From contig JBDXCG010000006.1 in the NCBI GenBank assembly GCA_039980455.1, positions 186,001 to 250,000 of the forward strand: a stretch of 64,000 nucleotides of DNA, in the 5' to 3' direction. Shown piece by piece: positions 8,723 to 17,593 of the stretch (within the stretch, counting starts at the first letter, position 1; each line of letters opens with the position of its first letter). The translations under genes were made by a program, and so were the position numbers. Origin of the DNA: CALINF01 sp039980455 (GTDB taxonomy: Bacteria > Pseudomonadota > Gammaproteobacteria > Pseudomonadales > Halieaceae). The notes beneath the pieces were generated by a model. It was given only the letters and a program-made list of their open reading frames with translations, ran no database searches and was not told the origin of the DNA.

Positions 8723-8738
8723 GCTACTCTCTTGTTAA

Positions 8739-8802
8739 GGGGCAGCATTGCTGCCCCTGGTAATTAAGACGACGCGGGACATATGTGCCCGCGTAGTCGT
8801 TT
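8739..8802 (+). terminator. Two stem-loops between dnaK and dnaJ
   Basis: The first hairpin pairs GGGGCAGC (8739-8746) with GCTGCCCC (8750-8757) around a 3-nt loop. It has no T-run. The second, 8769-8800, pairs ACGAC...GCGGG with CCCGC...GTCGT, has small bulges, and is followed by TTTA. Together they probably attenuate transcription or protect the 3' end of the dnaK message, so that less dnaJ than dnaK is made. Neither is a textbook intrinsic terminator. Confidence 0.5.
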
Positions 8803-8835
8803 AACAACAGTCAACTAATTTAAGACCAGCTGTCT

Positions 8836-9963
8836 ATGTCAAAACGCGATTATTACGAAGTACTCGACGTCAGCAAAAGTGCAGACGAAAAAGAGATCAA
8901 GAAGTCTTACCGACGGGTGGCGATGAAGTATCACCCCGATCGTAATTCCGATGATCCCGAGTCGGACGACAAGTTCAAAGAAGCTACCGAGGCCTATGAG
9001 GTCTTGATGGATAGCGAAAAGCGCGCAGCGTATGACCAATACGGTCATGCCGGTGTCGATCCCAATATGGGTGGCGGCGGTTTCGGTGGCGGAAATTTCA
9101 GCGATATCTTTGGCGATGTGTTTGGTGACATTTTCGGCGGCGGTGGCGGTCGTGGTCCCGGTGGGCCTGCTCGCGGTTCCGATTTGCGCTACACGCTGGA
9201 TATCTCGTTAGAGGATGCCGTTAAAGGCACTACCGTAGAGATCCGCGTACCCAGCCTCTCAGCGTGTGATACCTGCGACGGCTCTGGTGCCAAGAAAGGC
9301 AGCTCGGCCACTACCTGTGGTACCTGTGGTGGTGCAGGCCAGGTGCGAATGCAGCAGGGCTTCTTTCAGGTACAGCAAACGTGTCCAACCTGTCGCGGAC
9401 GCGGTAAGACTATTGAAGACCCCTGTGGCAGCTGTCACGGACAGGGTCGCGTTGAGAAAACCAAAACCCTGTCGGTGAAAGTGCCGCCAGGCGTAGACAC
9501 CGGCGATCGTATTCGTCTGTCTGGTGAAGGCGAAGCAGGTCCTGAAGGTGGGCCTCCTGGCGATCTGTTTGTACAGATGTCGGTTAAGCAGCACCCCATA
9601 TTCGAGCGCGACGGAAAGAATCTGTACTGCGAAGTGCCCATTACCTTCGTTGCAGCAGCATTGGGTGGCGAGCTGGAAGTACCTACTCTGGATGGCCGCG
9701 TTAATCTTAAGATTCCATCAGAAACTCAAACGGGCAAGTTGTTCCGCCTGCGGGGCAAGGGTGTGAAGCCTGTTCGAGGCGGCAGTGTAGGCGATCTGCT
9801 GTGCCGCGCCGTTGTAGAAACCCCTGTAAACCTGAATAAGGAGCAGAAGGAGTTGCTGCAGCAGTTCGAGGAAAGTCTGGGTGAGGGCGGCAACGCTCAA
9901 TCTCCGCGCCAAACCAGCTTTTTTGAGGGCGTGAAAAATTTCTTTGATGATATGAAGTCATGA
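8836..9963 (+). CDS. dnaJ: Chaperone protein DnaJ (Hsp40)
   Basis: DnaJ delivers substrates to DnaK and stimulates its ATPase. The product is 375 residues. It has the N-terminal J domain with HPD (in KYHPDRN), the Gly/Phe-rich linker (GGGGFGGGNFSDIFGD onwards), four zinc-binding CxxCxGxG-type repeats (CDTCDGSG, CGTCGGAG, CPTCRGRG, CGSCHGQG), and the two C-terminal client-binding domains. The ribosome binding site is weak. Its stop overlaps the dapB start (ATGA). Confidence 0.97.
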   Translation: MSKRDYYEVLDVSKSADEKEIKKSYRRVAMKYHPDRNSDDPESDDKFKEATEAYEVLMDSEKRAAYDQYGHAGVDPNMGGGGFGGGNFSDIFGDVFGDIFGGGGGRGPGGPARGSDLRYTLDISLEDAVKGTTVEIRVPSLSACDTCDGSGAKKGSSATTCGTCGGAGQVRMQQGFFQVQQTCPTCRGRGKTIEDPCGSCHGQGRVEKTKTLSVKVPPGVDTGDRIRLSGEGEAGPEGGPPGDLFVQMSVKQHPIFERDGKNLYCEVPITFVAAALGGELEVPTLDGRVNLKIPSETQTGKLFRLRGKGVKPVRGGSVGDLLCRAVVETPVNLNKEQKELLQQFEESLGEGGNAQSPRQTSFFEGVKNFFDDMKS

Positions 9964-10772
9964 CGATCCGAGCGGGCATTACCGGTGCGGGTGGTCGTAT
10001 GGGTAGAACGCTGGTTGAGGCGATTGCCGCGTCCTCGAGCGAATTACAGCTTAGTGCCGCACTAGAGCGTGCTGAGAGTAGCCTTATCGGCGCCGACGCG
10101 GGTGAGGTAGCAGGGCAGGGTAGCAATGGCATCGCTATTGGCAGCAACCTGAACGCTGCGCTGAACGATGTTGATGTATTGATCGACTTTAGTGTGCCCG
10201 ATGCGACCCTTGCCAATCTCAACGCGTGCGTTGAAAAAGGCGTGGCGATGGTTATCGGTACTACCGGATTCACCGATGAACAACAGGCCCTGATCGACGC
10301 AGCAGCGCACAAGATCGCTATCTGCAAGGCCTCAAATTTCTCCACCGGCGTAAACCTATGCTTTGAGCTGTTAGAGATGGCTGCTCGCGTAATGGGTGAA
10401 GAGTCTGATATCGAGATAACCGAAGCGCATCACCGCCACAAAATCGATGCACCTTCAGGTACAGCGTTGAGTATGGGCGAAGTTGTGGCTGACACGCTCG
10501 GCAGAGATCTCGATGAAGTGGCTGTGTACGGCCGAGAAGGCCAGACAGGTGCAAGAGACAAGAACACAATCGGATTTGCCACGGTGCGCGCGGGCGATAT
10601 TGTGGGCGACCATACAGTGATGTTCGCCGCCGAGGGCGAGCGCGTAGAGATTACGCACAAAGCTTCTAGCCGCTTGTCATTTGCACGCGGCGCGGTGCGC
10701 GCTGCCAACTGGCTTACTGCACAGCCAGCGGGCCTTTACGACATGCGCGATGTGCTGGGCTTTAAGGACTGA
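9960..10772 (+). CDS. dapB: 4-hydroxy-tetrahydrodipicolinate reductase DapB
   Basis: DapB carries out the NAD(P)H-dependent reduction step of the diaminopimelate/lysine pathway. The product is 270 residues. The nucleotide-binding motif AGITGAGGRMGRTL is at the N-terminus, and the substrate/catalytic stretch EAHHRHKIDAPSGTAL is near residues 160-175. The ATG overlaps the dnaJ stop by four bases, so translation is probably coupled. The dnaJ-dapB order is common in Gammaproteobacteria, but the carA that often follows is not here. Confidence 0.97.
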   Translation: MTIRAGITGAGGRMGRTLVEAIAASSSELQLSAALERAESSLIGADAGEVAGQGSNGIAIGSNLNAALNDVDVLIDFSVPDATLANLNACVEKGVAMVIGTTGFTDEQQALIDAAAHKIAICKASNFSTGVNLCFELLEMAARVMGEESDIEITEAHHRHKIDAPSGTALSMGEVVADTLGRDLDEVAVYGREGQTGARDKNTIGFATVRAGDIVGDHTVMFAAEGERVEITHKASSRLSFARGAVRAANWLTAQPAGLYDMRDVLGFKD

Positions 10773-10802
10773 AAACAACTGGTGTGACTGGAGCCGCCTG
10801 AT

Positions 10803-11675
10803 ATGGATATGCAATCACCTGCCGACGACTTTATCGTCAATATCGATGAGACCAATGCCGCACAGCTTCTGATTGAGGAATCTCATCAGCGGCCGGTTGT
10901 TGTGGACTTCTGGGCGGATTGGTGTGAACCCTGCAAGGTGTTGATGCCGTTACTCGAAAAGATCGCAACGGAGTATCAAGGCGCGTTTTTGCTGGCCAAG
11001 GTCAACGCAGACGAGCAGCAGATGATTGCACAGCAGTTTGGCGTGCGCAGCCTACCAACAGTCATGGTGATAAAAGACGGCCAGCCTGTGGACGGCTTTG
11101 CCGGTGCTCAACCTGAGACCGCAGTGCGCGAAATGTTAGGCAAGTATCTGCCAGCAGCGTGGGATGGATTGTTGCAACAAGCCAATGCCGCGATGGAAGC
11201 CGGTGACTTTACTGGTGCGTTAGCACCGTTGCGGCAAGCCTGGGATGAGTCTGGGAAGCAACATGAGATTACGATTGCCTATGCCCATTGCCTGATTGAA
11301 TCCAATCGCCTTGATGAGGCGCAAACGGTTCTCGATGAAATACGAATGGCAGACCAGGATGCGGCTTACGAGCAATTGGTGGCGCAGCTGGAGATTAAGC
11401 GTGAGGCGGCCCAATCGCCGGAGATGGATGCGCTGGAGCAAGCGCTTGCTGCTAATCCAGAAGACCATGACTCCCGCGTCAACCTCGCCATTCAGTACAC
11501 CAGTGCAGGCCGGTTCCGCGAAGCCCTGGAAAACCTGATTTTAGTGCTCCAAAAGGAGCTGGATCACGGCAACGGCTCCACCCGCAAAGCCTTGCTCGAT
11601 ACCATTGCCAGCCTTGGCAAAGGCGATCCGCTAGCGGCTGAATATCAGCGCAAGCTCTACAGCCTGATCTACTAA
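10803..11675 (+). CDS. cnoX: Thioredoxin-TPR chaperedoxin (CnoX/YbbN family)
   Basis: The product is 290 residues: a thioredoxin domain (about 20-115) with active site WCEPC (cysteines near 41 and 44) and the cis-proline stretch RSLPTVMV, followed by TPR-like helices to the end. CnoX/YbbN in E. coli is a holdase that protects proteins during oxidative stress and works with GroEL and DnaK. E. coli YbbN lacks the first active-site cysteine and has little redox activity. Here both are present, so this protein can be a true oxidoreductase. The position after the dnaK-dnaJ-dapB block supports a stress role. ATGs at 10803 and 10809 are both possible starts. Confidence 0.88.
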   Translation: MDMQSPADDFIVNIDETNAAQLLIEESHQRPVVVDFWADWCEPCKVLMPLLEKIATEYQGAFLLAKVNADEQQMIAQQFGVRSLPTVMVIKDGQPVDGFAGAQPETAVREMLGKYLPAAWDGLLQQANAAMEAGDFTGALAPLRQAWDESGKQHEITIAYAHCLIESNRLDEAQTVLDEIRMADQDAAYEQLVAQLEIKREAAQSPEMDALEQALAANPEDHDSRVNLAIQYTSAGRFREALENLILVLQKELDHGNGSTRKALLDTIASLGKGDPLAAEYQRKLYSLIY

Positions 11676-11681
11676 CCCCAG

Positions 11682-11714
11682 CCGGTGCGCCACAGCTATG
11701 GTCGCACCGGTTTT
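11682..11714 (+). terminator. Intrinsic terminator after cnoX
   Basis: CCGGTGCG (11682-11689) pairs with CGCACCGG (11703-11710) and is followed by TTTT. It is a standard rho-independent terminator ending the heat-shock/dapB/cnoX run. The remaining bases up to 11940 contain no gene that I can support and should hold the promoter of the acyl-CoA dehydrogenase operon. Confidence 0.85.
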
Positions 11715-11940
11715 GTCCCTCTTTTATGCCCGCGCAAGCAGGCGGTTTGCCGTGGTTTGGCGTAGCAATACGACAAGGGCGTCGGCTGTGTTCTTTACAC
11801 CATAATCCTTGTTTTGAAGGGCAGGCTTGGTTAAGGTACATGCCCGATTGATGAAAAACATACTCAAAGGTCAAATATGGGTTTGGCGCTCAAGAAAACA
11901 GACCGCCATCTCCGGACTTTAATTGCAGAGAGGTAGCACC

Positions 11941-13122
11941 GTGGATACATCATTTTCCCCAGAAGACCTGGCGTTTAGGGATGAAGTGCGGGCTTTTTTT
12001 GATGAAGCCTATGACGACGACATTGCCGAGCGCTTAGAAGGCCGTAACAACAACAAAGAAGCCATTATTGAATGGCAAAAGCGCCTGTATGCCAAAGGCT
12101 GGGTTGCACCAGGCTGGCCGGTTGAGCTGGGTGGTACCGGCTGGAACAGCACGCAGAAATTTATCTATGAAACAGAGCGTACTTCGCGCGGTATTCGCGA
12201 TGTGGTGCCCTTTGGTTTAACCATGGTTGCCCCGGTGATTTACACCTTTGGCTCCGATGAGCAAAAAGCCAAGTTCCTGCCGCGTATTCTGCAAAGCGAA
12301 GACTGGTGGTGTCAGGGCTACTCTGAGCCGGGCTCCGGATCGGATCTGGCATCGCTCAAGACCAAGGCTGAGCGTGATGGCGATGACTACATCGTTAACG
12401 GTGCCAAGATTTGGACAACTTATGCTCAAAACGCAGACTGGATTTTCTGCCTGGTTCGCACCAGCAACGAAGGCAAGAAGCAGCAGGGCATCACGTTCCT
12501 ACTGATCGATATGAAGAGTGAGGGTATCAAGGTGAACCCCATTGTTTCTATCGACAACCACCACAGCTTGAACGAAGTTGAATTCAATAATGTGCGTGTA
12601 CCTGTTGCCAACAGAATCGGCGAAGAGAACAAAGGCTGGACTTACGCTAAAGCCTTGTTGGCCCATGAGCGTACCGGTATTGCCGGTGTGCCCGACAGCA
12701 TGCGCGCGGTTGCGCAGGCCAAGAAGCTGGCCGCGAAGGAAGTGAATGGCGGCAAGTCGTTGCTGAGCGATCCTACGTTCCAGAAGCGCATCTCAGATAT
12801 AGAAATTGAGCTGATGGCGCTGGAGTTCACCGAACTGCGCGTATTGGCGTCGGCTGCTGCTGGCAGTGCACCCGGGCCTGAATCCTCTTTGCTGAAAATC
12901 AAAGGCACCGAGATGCAGCAAGCTATCCAAAACTTGATGATGGATATGGCCGCGCACTATCAAGGCGTATTGCCTAACGATTTGAGTAAGGATGAGCTGG
13001 GCCATGAGTTTGGCAACGCTGCACGCCAGTCATTTATGTATGGCCGCGCCGCTACCATCTATGGTGGCTCGAACGAGGTTCAGAAAAACATCATCGCCAA
13101 GGCCGTGTTGGGCCTGGAATAA
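11941..13122 (+). CDS. Acyl-CoA dehydrogenase (pimeloyl-CoA dehydrogenase large-subunit type)
   Basis: An FAD-dependent acyl-CoA dehydrogenase of about 393 residues that makes a 2,3-enoyl-CoA. Family marks include WCQGYSEPGSGSDLASL (flavin/substrate stretch), VNGAKIWTTYAQNADW, and the C-terminal GRAATIYGGSNEVQKNIIAKAVLGL. The sequence pattern and the adjacent, different acyl-CoA dehydrogenase resemble the PimC/PimD-type paired dehydrogenases, which may form a heteromeric enzyme. I choose the GTG at 11941 because GAGAGG at 11928-11933 is well placed. A TTG at 11923 adds six unlikely residues. The preferred acyl chain cannot be read from the sequence. Confidence 0.9.
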   Translation: MDTSFSPEDLAFRDEVRAFFDEAYDDDIAERLEGRNNNKEAIIEWQKRLYAKGWVAPGWPVELGGTGWNSTQKFIYETERTSRGIRDVVPFGLTMVAPVIYTFGSDEQKAKFLPRILQSEDWWCQGYSEPGSGSDLASLKTKAERDGDDYIVNGAKIWTTYAQNADWIFCLVRTSNEGKKQQGITFLLIDMKSEGIKVNPIVSIDNHHSLNEVEFNNVRVPVANRIGEENKGWTYAKALLAHERTGIAGVPDSMRAVAQAKKLAAKEVNGGKSLLSDPTFQKRISDIEIELMALEFTELRVLASAAAGSAPGPESSLLKIKGTEMQQAIQNLMMDMAAHYQGVLPNDLSKDELGHEFGNAARQSFMYGRAATIYGGSNEVQKNIIAKAVLGLE

Positions 13123-13143
13123 GCGGAGCGAGAGGAGACAATC

Positions 13144-14286
13144 ATGAATTTTGATTTTACTGAAGAACAGGTCATGCTCCGGGACAGTGTTGCCCGCTAT
13201 GTACAGGATGACTATGAGTTTGATACACGCCGTGCAATAGCTAACTCCGATGAGGGCATGAGCCGCGAGAAGTGGCAGACCTTTGCGGAGCTGGGCTGGT
13301 TGTCGGTGCCGTTTGCTGAAGAGCACGGTGGTTTTGGCGGTAACATAGTTGACGTAATGGTCGTGATGGAAGAGCTGGGCCGCGGACTCGTGGTTGAGCC
13401 CTACACGGCAACCGTTTTGCTGTTTGGTGGCTTGATACAGAAAGGCGGCAGTGCAGAACTGCAGGCTGACTACATTCCTCGCATTATCGATGGCAGCGTG
13501 CTCGGCACATTTGCCTACCTGGAGCGTCAGGGTCGGTATGAGCTTGCTGATGTGAAAACCACGGCAACGGCCAACGACGATAGCTTCAAGATTAGCGGCG
13601 AGAAAGTGGTTGTTCAGAATGGTGTTAACGCTGACTACGCCGTTGTTTCTGCGCGCACCAGTGGTGAGCAGAGCGACGACAACGGCATCAGCCTGTTCGT
13701 TGTACCCATGGACGCCCCCGGTGTTGAGAAAGTGTCTTACCGGTTAATGGACGGCCAGCTGGTTGCCAACATCACATTTAGTGACGTTGAAGTACCTGCG
13801 GGCAATCTTGTGGGCGAGTTGGACAATGGTCTGGCATTGATCGAAGAGATTGCACGCGAAGCCAATGTTGCATTGGCTGCCGAAGCGCTGGGTGCGATGG
13901 AGCGTCTGAACACGAAGACGCTTGAGTACACCAAGACACGTGAGCAGTTTGGCGTGGCCATTGGATCGTTCCAGGCATTGCAGCATCGCATGGTTGAAAC
14001 GTTCATGTCTTACGAGCAAGCCAAGTCTATGTTGTATCGCGCAGTGTGCTCGATGAAAGAGGGCGCAGACGATACTGCTTTGGATGTGCACGCACTTGAA
14101 GTGATGATCGACAAGTCGGGCAGACACATCTACTCAGAAGCGATTCAGATGCACGGTGGTATGGGTCTTACCGATGAGCTGGATATCGGTCACTTTGCCA
14201 AGCGTTTGATGATGATCAACTCAGCATTTGGTGATGGTGATTACCACCAGACCAAGTTCAATGAGTTGCGTATCGACGCTGCCTGA
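13144..14286 (+). CDS. Acyl-CoA dehydrogenase (pimeloyl-CoA dehydrogenase small-subunit type)
   Basis: A second acyl-CoA dehydrogenase, 380 residues, 21 bp after the first. The N-terminal helical domain (MNFDFTEEQVMLRDSVARYV), the beta-domain, and the C-terminal AIQMHGGMGLTDELDIGHFAKRLM stretch are all present. It is diverged from its neighbour and fits the smaller partner of a paired dehydrogenase. The ATG has a GAGAGGAGA ribosome binding site. With the following SDR it should carry out successive oxidation steps on a CoA thioester, though the substrate is unknown. Confidence 0.9.
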   Translation: MNFDFTEEQVMLRDSVARYVQDDYEFDTRRAIANSDEGMSREKWQTFAELGWLSVPFAEEHGGFGGNIVDVMVVMEELGRGLVVEPYTATVLLFGGLIQKGGSAELQADYIPRIIDGSVLGTFAYLERQGRYELADVKTTATANDDSFKISGEKVVVQNGVNADYAVVSARTSGEQSDDNGISLFVVPMDAPGVEKVSYRLMDGQLVANITFSDVEVPAGNLVGELDNGLALIEEIAREANVALAAEALGAMERLNTKTLEYTKTREQFGVAIGSFQALQHRMVETFMSYEQAKSMLYRAVCSMKEGADDTALDVHALEVMIDKSGRHIYSEAIQMHGGMGLTDELDIGHFAKRLMMINSAFGDGDYHQTKFNELRIDAA

Positions 14287-14313
14287 TCTAACGCACACAC
14301 GAGAGAGTCGTTC

Positions 14314-15117
14314 ATGCAAATCAAGGATAAAGTAGTTATCGTGACCGGTGGTGCTAATGGCATCGGTCGTGGTTTGTGTGAGCGTTTTCACGCGGAAGGC
14401 GCAGAGAAAGTGATTGTGGCTGATCTCGAACAAGAGGCAGCGCAGGAATTTGCGCAGACCATTGGTGGCGACGCCTACGGTGTGAATGTTCGTGATGAAG
14501 CTCAGATTGCCGCTATGGTGGCAGACGTAGAGACGAAATACGGGCGTGTGGACTTGTTCTGTAGCAACGCCGGCATCATCGCGGGTGATGGCGAGGAAGG
14601 TTATGCCAGCTCGGCATCCAACGATACCTGGCAGGCTATGTGGGACATTCACGTGATGTCACATGTGTTTGCTGCGCGTGCCTGCTTGCCGGGCATGATA
14701 AAGCGAGGCGAGGGCTATTTTCTCAATACGGCATCAGCTGCAGGATTGCTGAACCAGGTAGGTGATGCTGCCTACTCTACAACCAAGCATGCGGCGGTCG
14801 GTTTTGCGGAGTCGCTGTTGATTACTCACGGGGATGACGGCGTAAAAGTGTCCTGCCTGTGTCCACAAGCAGTGCAAACGCGCATGATCGGTGGTGTTGA
14901 TAACGGCGGTACTGCCGGCGTTGATGGTATCCTTACCCCTGCCGATGTGGCGGACGCAGTGGTTAAGGGCATTGAAGCAGAGCAGTTCCTGATTCTTCCT
15001 CACCCTCAGGTAGACCAGTACCGAGCGGGCAAGTCCGAAAACTACGATCGCTGGATAGGCGGTATGCGTAAGCTGAGACGTCGTTTTACCGGCCTGATGG
15101 ATATAAAGGCCTCCTAA
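14314..15117 (+). CDS. Short-chain dehydrogenase/reductase
   Basis: A classical SDR of 267 residues. The cofactor motif is VTGGANGIG near residues 10-18, CSNAGI matches the NAG motif, a conserved serine lies in LNTASAAGL, and the catalytic YxxxK is YSTTK. An Asp just after the second beta-strand (VIVADLEQEAA) suggests NAD rather than NADP. Its place directly after two acyl-CoA dehydrogenases suggests a hydroxyacyl or alcohol oxidation in the same pathway. That role is inferred from context only. Confidence 0.88.
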   Translation: MQIKDKVVIVTGGANGIGRGLCERFHAEGAEKVIVADLEQEAAQEFAQTIGGDAYGVNVRDEAQIAAMVADVETKYGRVDLFCSNAGIIAGDGEEGYASSASNDTWQAMWDIHVMSHVFAARACLPGMIKRGEGYFLNTASAAGLLNQVGDAAYSTTKHAAVGFAESLLITHGDDGVKVSCLCPQAVQTRMIGGVDNGGTAGVDGILTPADVADAVVKGIEAEQFLILPHPQVDQYRAGKSENYDRWIGGMRKLRRRFTGLMDIKAS

Positions 15118-15143
15118 CAAACTCACACTCAAGGAGCTGAGGA

Positions 15144-16886
15144 ATGGAGCGCAGAGAGCGGTTCGCGCGCACGATTCTCAACGGCTTTGAATCGTACTTC
15201 GCAGAATTCCAGAATATGACGCTGGCGGCACGTTCGCGATTCGAGAGCGGCCAATGGCAAGAAATGCAGCAAGCGTCGATCGAACGCATCGACCTATACA
15301 AGCTGAAAACCAATCAACTACTTCCTTACGTGCAACTGATCGCTGGCGATGAATTGCACAGTTTTGAGTTCTGGCGAGACATTCGCGGTATCTACTCTGA
15401 GCTAATCCGCGGCCATGACAACTTCGAGATCGCCGAAACGTTTTACAACTCGGTGTACTGCAGCGTTTTCAAACATCGCAAAATTCGCAACGAACATGCA
15501 TTTGTATTCTCGCCGCTGGGTGATATGCCACCCGTGGATGTGAGCAAGGTGTATCGTGTTTACAAGCTAACAGGCACACTCACCCAGCTGTTCGACGAGC
15601 TGCTAAGCGACTACGCGTTTAATATTCCGTACGAAGATAAAGCGCGTGATATCACTAGCATCGTAGCGTTGCTGGAGAGTTACCTGGCGCCCAGGTTTGA
15701 TCTGGGTGCAGACTCGGTTGAACTGCGTGTGTTGGAGCATCATTTTTTTCGCAACAAGGGTGCATACATCGTTGGCAGCATACACAACGGCAAGGACGTG
15801 ATGCCGTTCGTTCTGCCGGTGCTGCACAATGATGATAAGGCGGTCTACATCGATACCGTTTTATTTGGCGCCGATAAGCTCAGTGTGGTGTTTAGCTTTA
15901 CACGTTCTTACTTCATGGTAGATGCGAGCATACCCTCGCAGTACGTATTGTTTTTGCAACAGCTTATGCCTGCAAAGCCTATCTCTGAGCTTTATAGTTC
16001 GATGGGCTACAACAAACACGGCAAGACCTATTACCACCGTTGTGCGTTTAGGCATATGGAAGAGACCAGCGATCAGTTCATCATTGCGCCAGGTATCAAA
16101 GGCATGGTGATGAGCGTATTTACACTGCCTTCCTACGATTTTGTATTCAAAATCATCAAAGACAGATTTACGCCTCCCAAGGATATGACGCGCACACAGG
16201 TGGAAGAGAAGTACGCCTTGGTAAAGCGCTGGGATAGAGTAGGGCGGATGGCCGACACTCAGGAATTCAAGAACCTGGCGTTTGCCCGTAGTCGCTTCTC
16301 CGATGAATTGATGGAAGAGTTGCATGCTGTAGCACCTTCGTTAATCGAAGAGCACGGCAAAGCGTTGGTGATTCGCCATGTTTATGTGGAGCGCCGTATG
16401 ACACCGCTTAATCTGTATCTGCAGGATGCTACCGATGAACAGGTGGTGGCGGTTATGGATGAATATGGCAACGCGATCAAACAGTTGGCTGCTGCCAATA
16501 TTTTTCCTGGCGATATGCTCTTAAAGAACTTCGGCGTTACCCGTCATGGTCGCGTTGTGTTCTACGATTATGATGAAATTGTGCCATTGGTGGACTGCAA
16601 TTTCCGCAGGATTCCAGAGCCGCGCACCCTCGAAGAGGAGATGGCCAGCCAACCCTGGTATGCGGTGGGGCCCAACGACATTTTTCCTGAGGAGTTTCGC
16701 TTATTCTTCTCGGGTAATCAGCGGGCTCGAAAAGTATTCGATGCAATGCACAGTGACATCTACCGTGCCGAGTTCTGGCGGGGTCTGCAGGATCAAATTC
16801 GCAGCGGCTATGTTGAATCCTTTTATCCCTACCGCCGAAAACTCAGTTTTGACCGCGATGTAAATCTGCATAAGGAAATAGCCTGA
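15144..16886 (+). CDS. aceK: Isocitrate dehydrogenase kinase/phosphatase AceK
   Basis: AceK phosphorylates and dephosphorylates isocitrate dehydrogenase, and so sets how much carbon enters the glyoxylate bypass during growth on acetate or fatty acids. The product is 580 residues, the full family length. The kinase-like region contains APGIKGMVMSVFTLPSYDFVFKIIKD, and the region with the shared active site contains NIFPGDMLLKNFGVTRHGRVVFYDYDEI, where the DYDE stretch binds metal. It is usually next to aceA/aceB, but here it sits 26 bp after acyl-CoA catabolic genes, which links beta-oxidation to bypass control. Its TGA overlaps the next ATG (TGATG). Confidence 0.97.
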   Translation: MERRERFARTILNGFESYFAEFQNMTLAARSRFESGQWQEMQQASIERIDLYKLKTNQLLPYVQLIAGDELHSFEFWRDIRGIYSELIRGHDNFEIAETFYNSVYCSVFKHRKIRNEHAFVFSPLGDMPPVDVSKVYRVYKLTGTLTQLFDELLSDYAFNIPYEDKARDITSIVALLESYLAPRFDLGADSVELRVLEHHFFRNKGAYIVGSIHNGKDVMPFVLPVLHNDDKAVYIDTVLFGADKLSVVFSFTRSYFMVDASIPSQYVLFLQQLMPAKPISELYSSMGYNKHGKTYYHRCAFRHMEETSDQFIIAPGIKGMVMSVFTLPSYDFVFKIIKDRFTPPKDMTRTQVEEKYALVKRWDRVGRMADTQEFKNLAFARSRFSDELMEELHAVAPSLIEEHGKALVIRHVYVERRMTPLNLYLQDATDEQVVAVMDEYGNAIKQLAAANIFPGDMLLKNFGVTRHGRVVFYDYDEIVPLVDCNFRRIPEPRTLEEEMASQPWYAVGPNDIFPEEFRLFFSGNQRARKVFDAMHSDIYRAEFWRGLQDQIRSGYVESFYPYRRKLSFDRDVNLHKEIA

Positions 16887-17593
16887 TGGCAAGCATTTAC
16901 CTGATACGACACGGGCAGGCGTCTTTTGGTGCTGACGATTACGACAAGCTGTCTGAGCTTGGCTGTCGTCAGGCCGAGGTCACCGGGCATTATCTGCGCG
17001 ATTGTGGCATTCACTTTGATGCGGCCTACAGTGGCGCATTGTTACGGCAGCGAGAAACGGCCGAGCTGGCATTAGCGAGCCAACCCAATGCGGTGTCTCA
17101 TACTGTTGATGACCGCTTTGACGAAATTCGTAACGACGAACATCTTAAGTACTTGCTTCCCGGCTTGATGGAAAAGTCCCCGGCATTAAAGGCTATTGTC
17201 GATCGAGGGTTAAGTTCCAGTAAGGACTACCAGAAAGTGATTGATGCGGTGTTCAATTACTGGGTATCGCCTGAGTGTGATGTGCCGGAGATTCAGAGTT
17301 GGGCTGATTATTCAGGCGGTGTGAAAGCGGCGCTGAGTGACGTGATTAGCAAGGAAGGTGGTGGTAAGAATATTGCTGTATTTACGTCTGGCGGCACAAT
17401 CGCAACTATCGTGGCGCATGTGCTTGGCTTGGGTGGTGAGCAAACCTATCAGTTTTATGAGCCCATTTTTAATTGCTCAGTGTCACAGCTTTTTTACAGT
17501 GGTGATCGCGTGTCGCTATCGTATTTTAACGACCGCTCGTTCTTGCAAGAGCGAGGCGTAAGGCAGAACGAAAATCTGGTGACCTACCGATGA
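16886..17593 (+). CDS. Histidine phosphatase family protein
   Basis: A 235-residue member of the phosphoglycerate-mutase-like histidine phosphatase superfamily. The phosphohistidine motif RHG lies in IYLIRHGQASF near residue 8, and a conserved arginine and glutamate follow (RQRETAELA, DERFDEI-like DDRFDEI). A C-terminal VFTSGGTIATIV stretch replaces the usual second catalytic histidine region, so the reaction is uncertain. It is translationally coupled to aceK upstream and to another histidine phosphatase downstream. The substrate is unknown. Confidence 0.82.
   Translation: MASIYLIRHGQASFGADDYDKLSELGCRQAEVTGHYLRDCGIHFDAAYSGALLRQRETAELALASQPNAVSHTVDDRFDEIRNDEHLKYLLPGLMEKSPALKAIVDRGLSSSKDYQKVIDAVFNYWVSPECDVPEIQSWADYSGGVKAALSDVISKEGGGKNIAVFTSGGTIATIVAHVLGLGGEQTYQFYEPIFNCSVSQLFYSGDRVSLSYFNDRSFLQERGVRQNENLVTYR

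Noticed and set aside
9707..10345. 212-codon minus-strand frame opposite dnaJ/dapB
   Set aside because: It lies across two strongly conserved genes on the other strand and shows no recognisable protein features.
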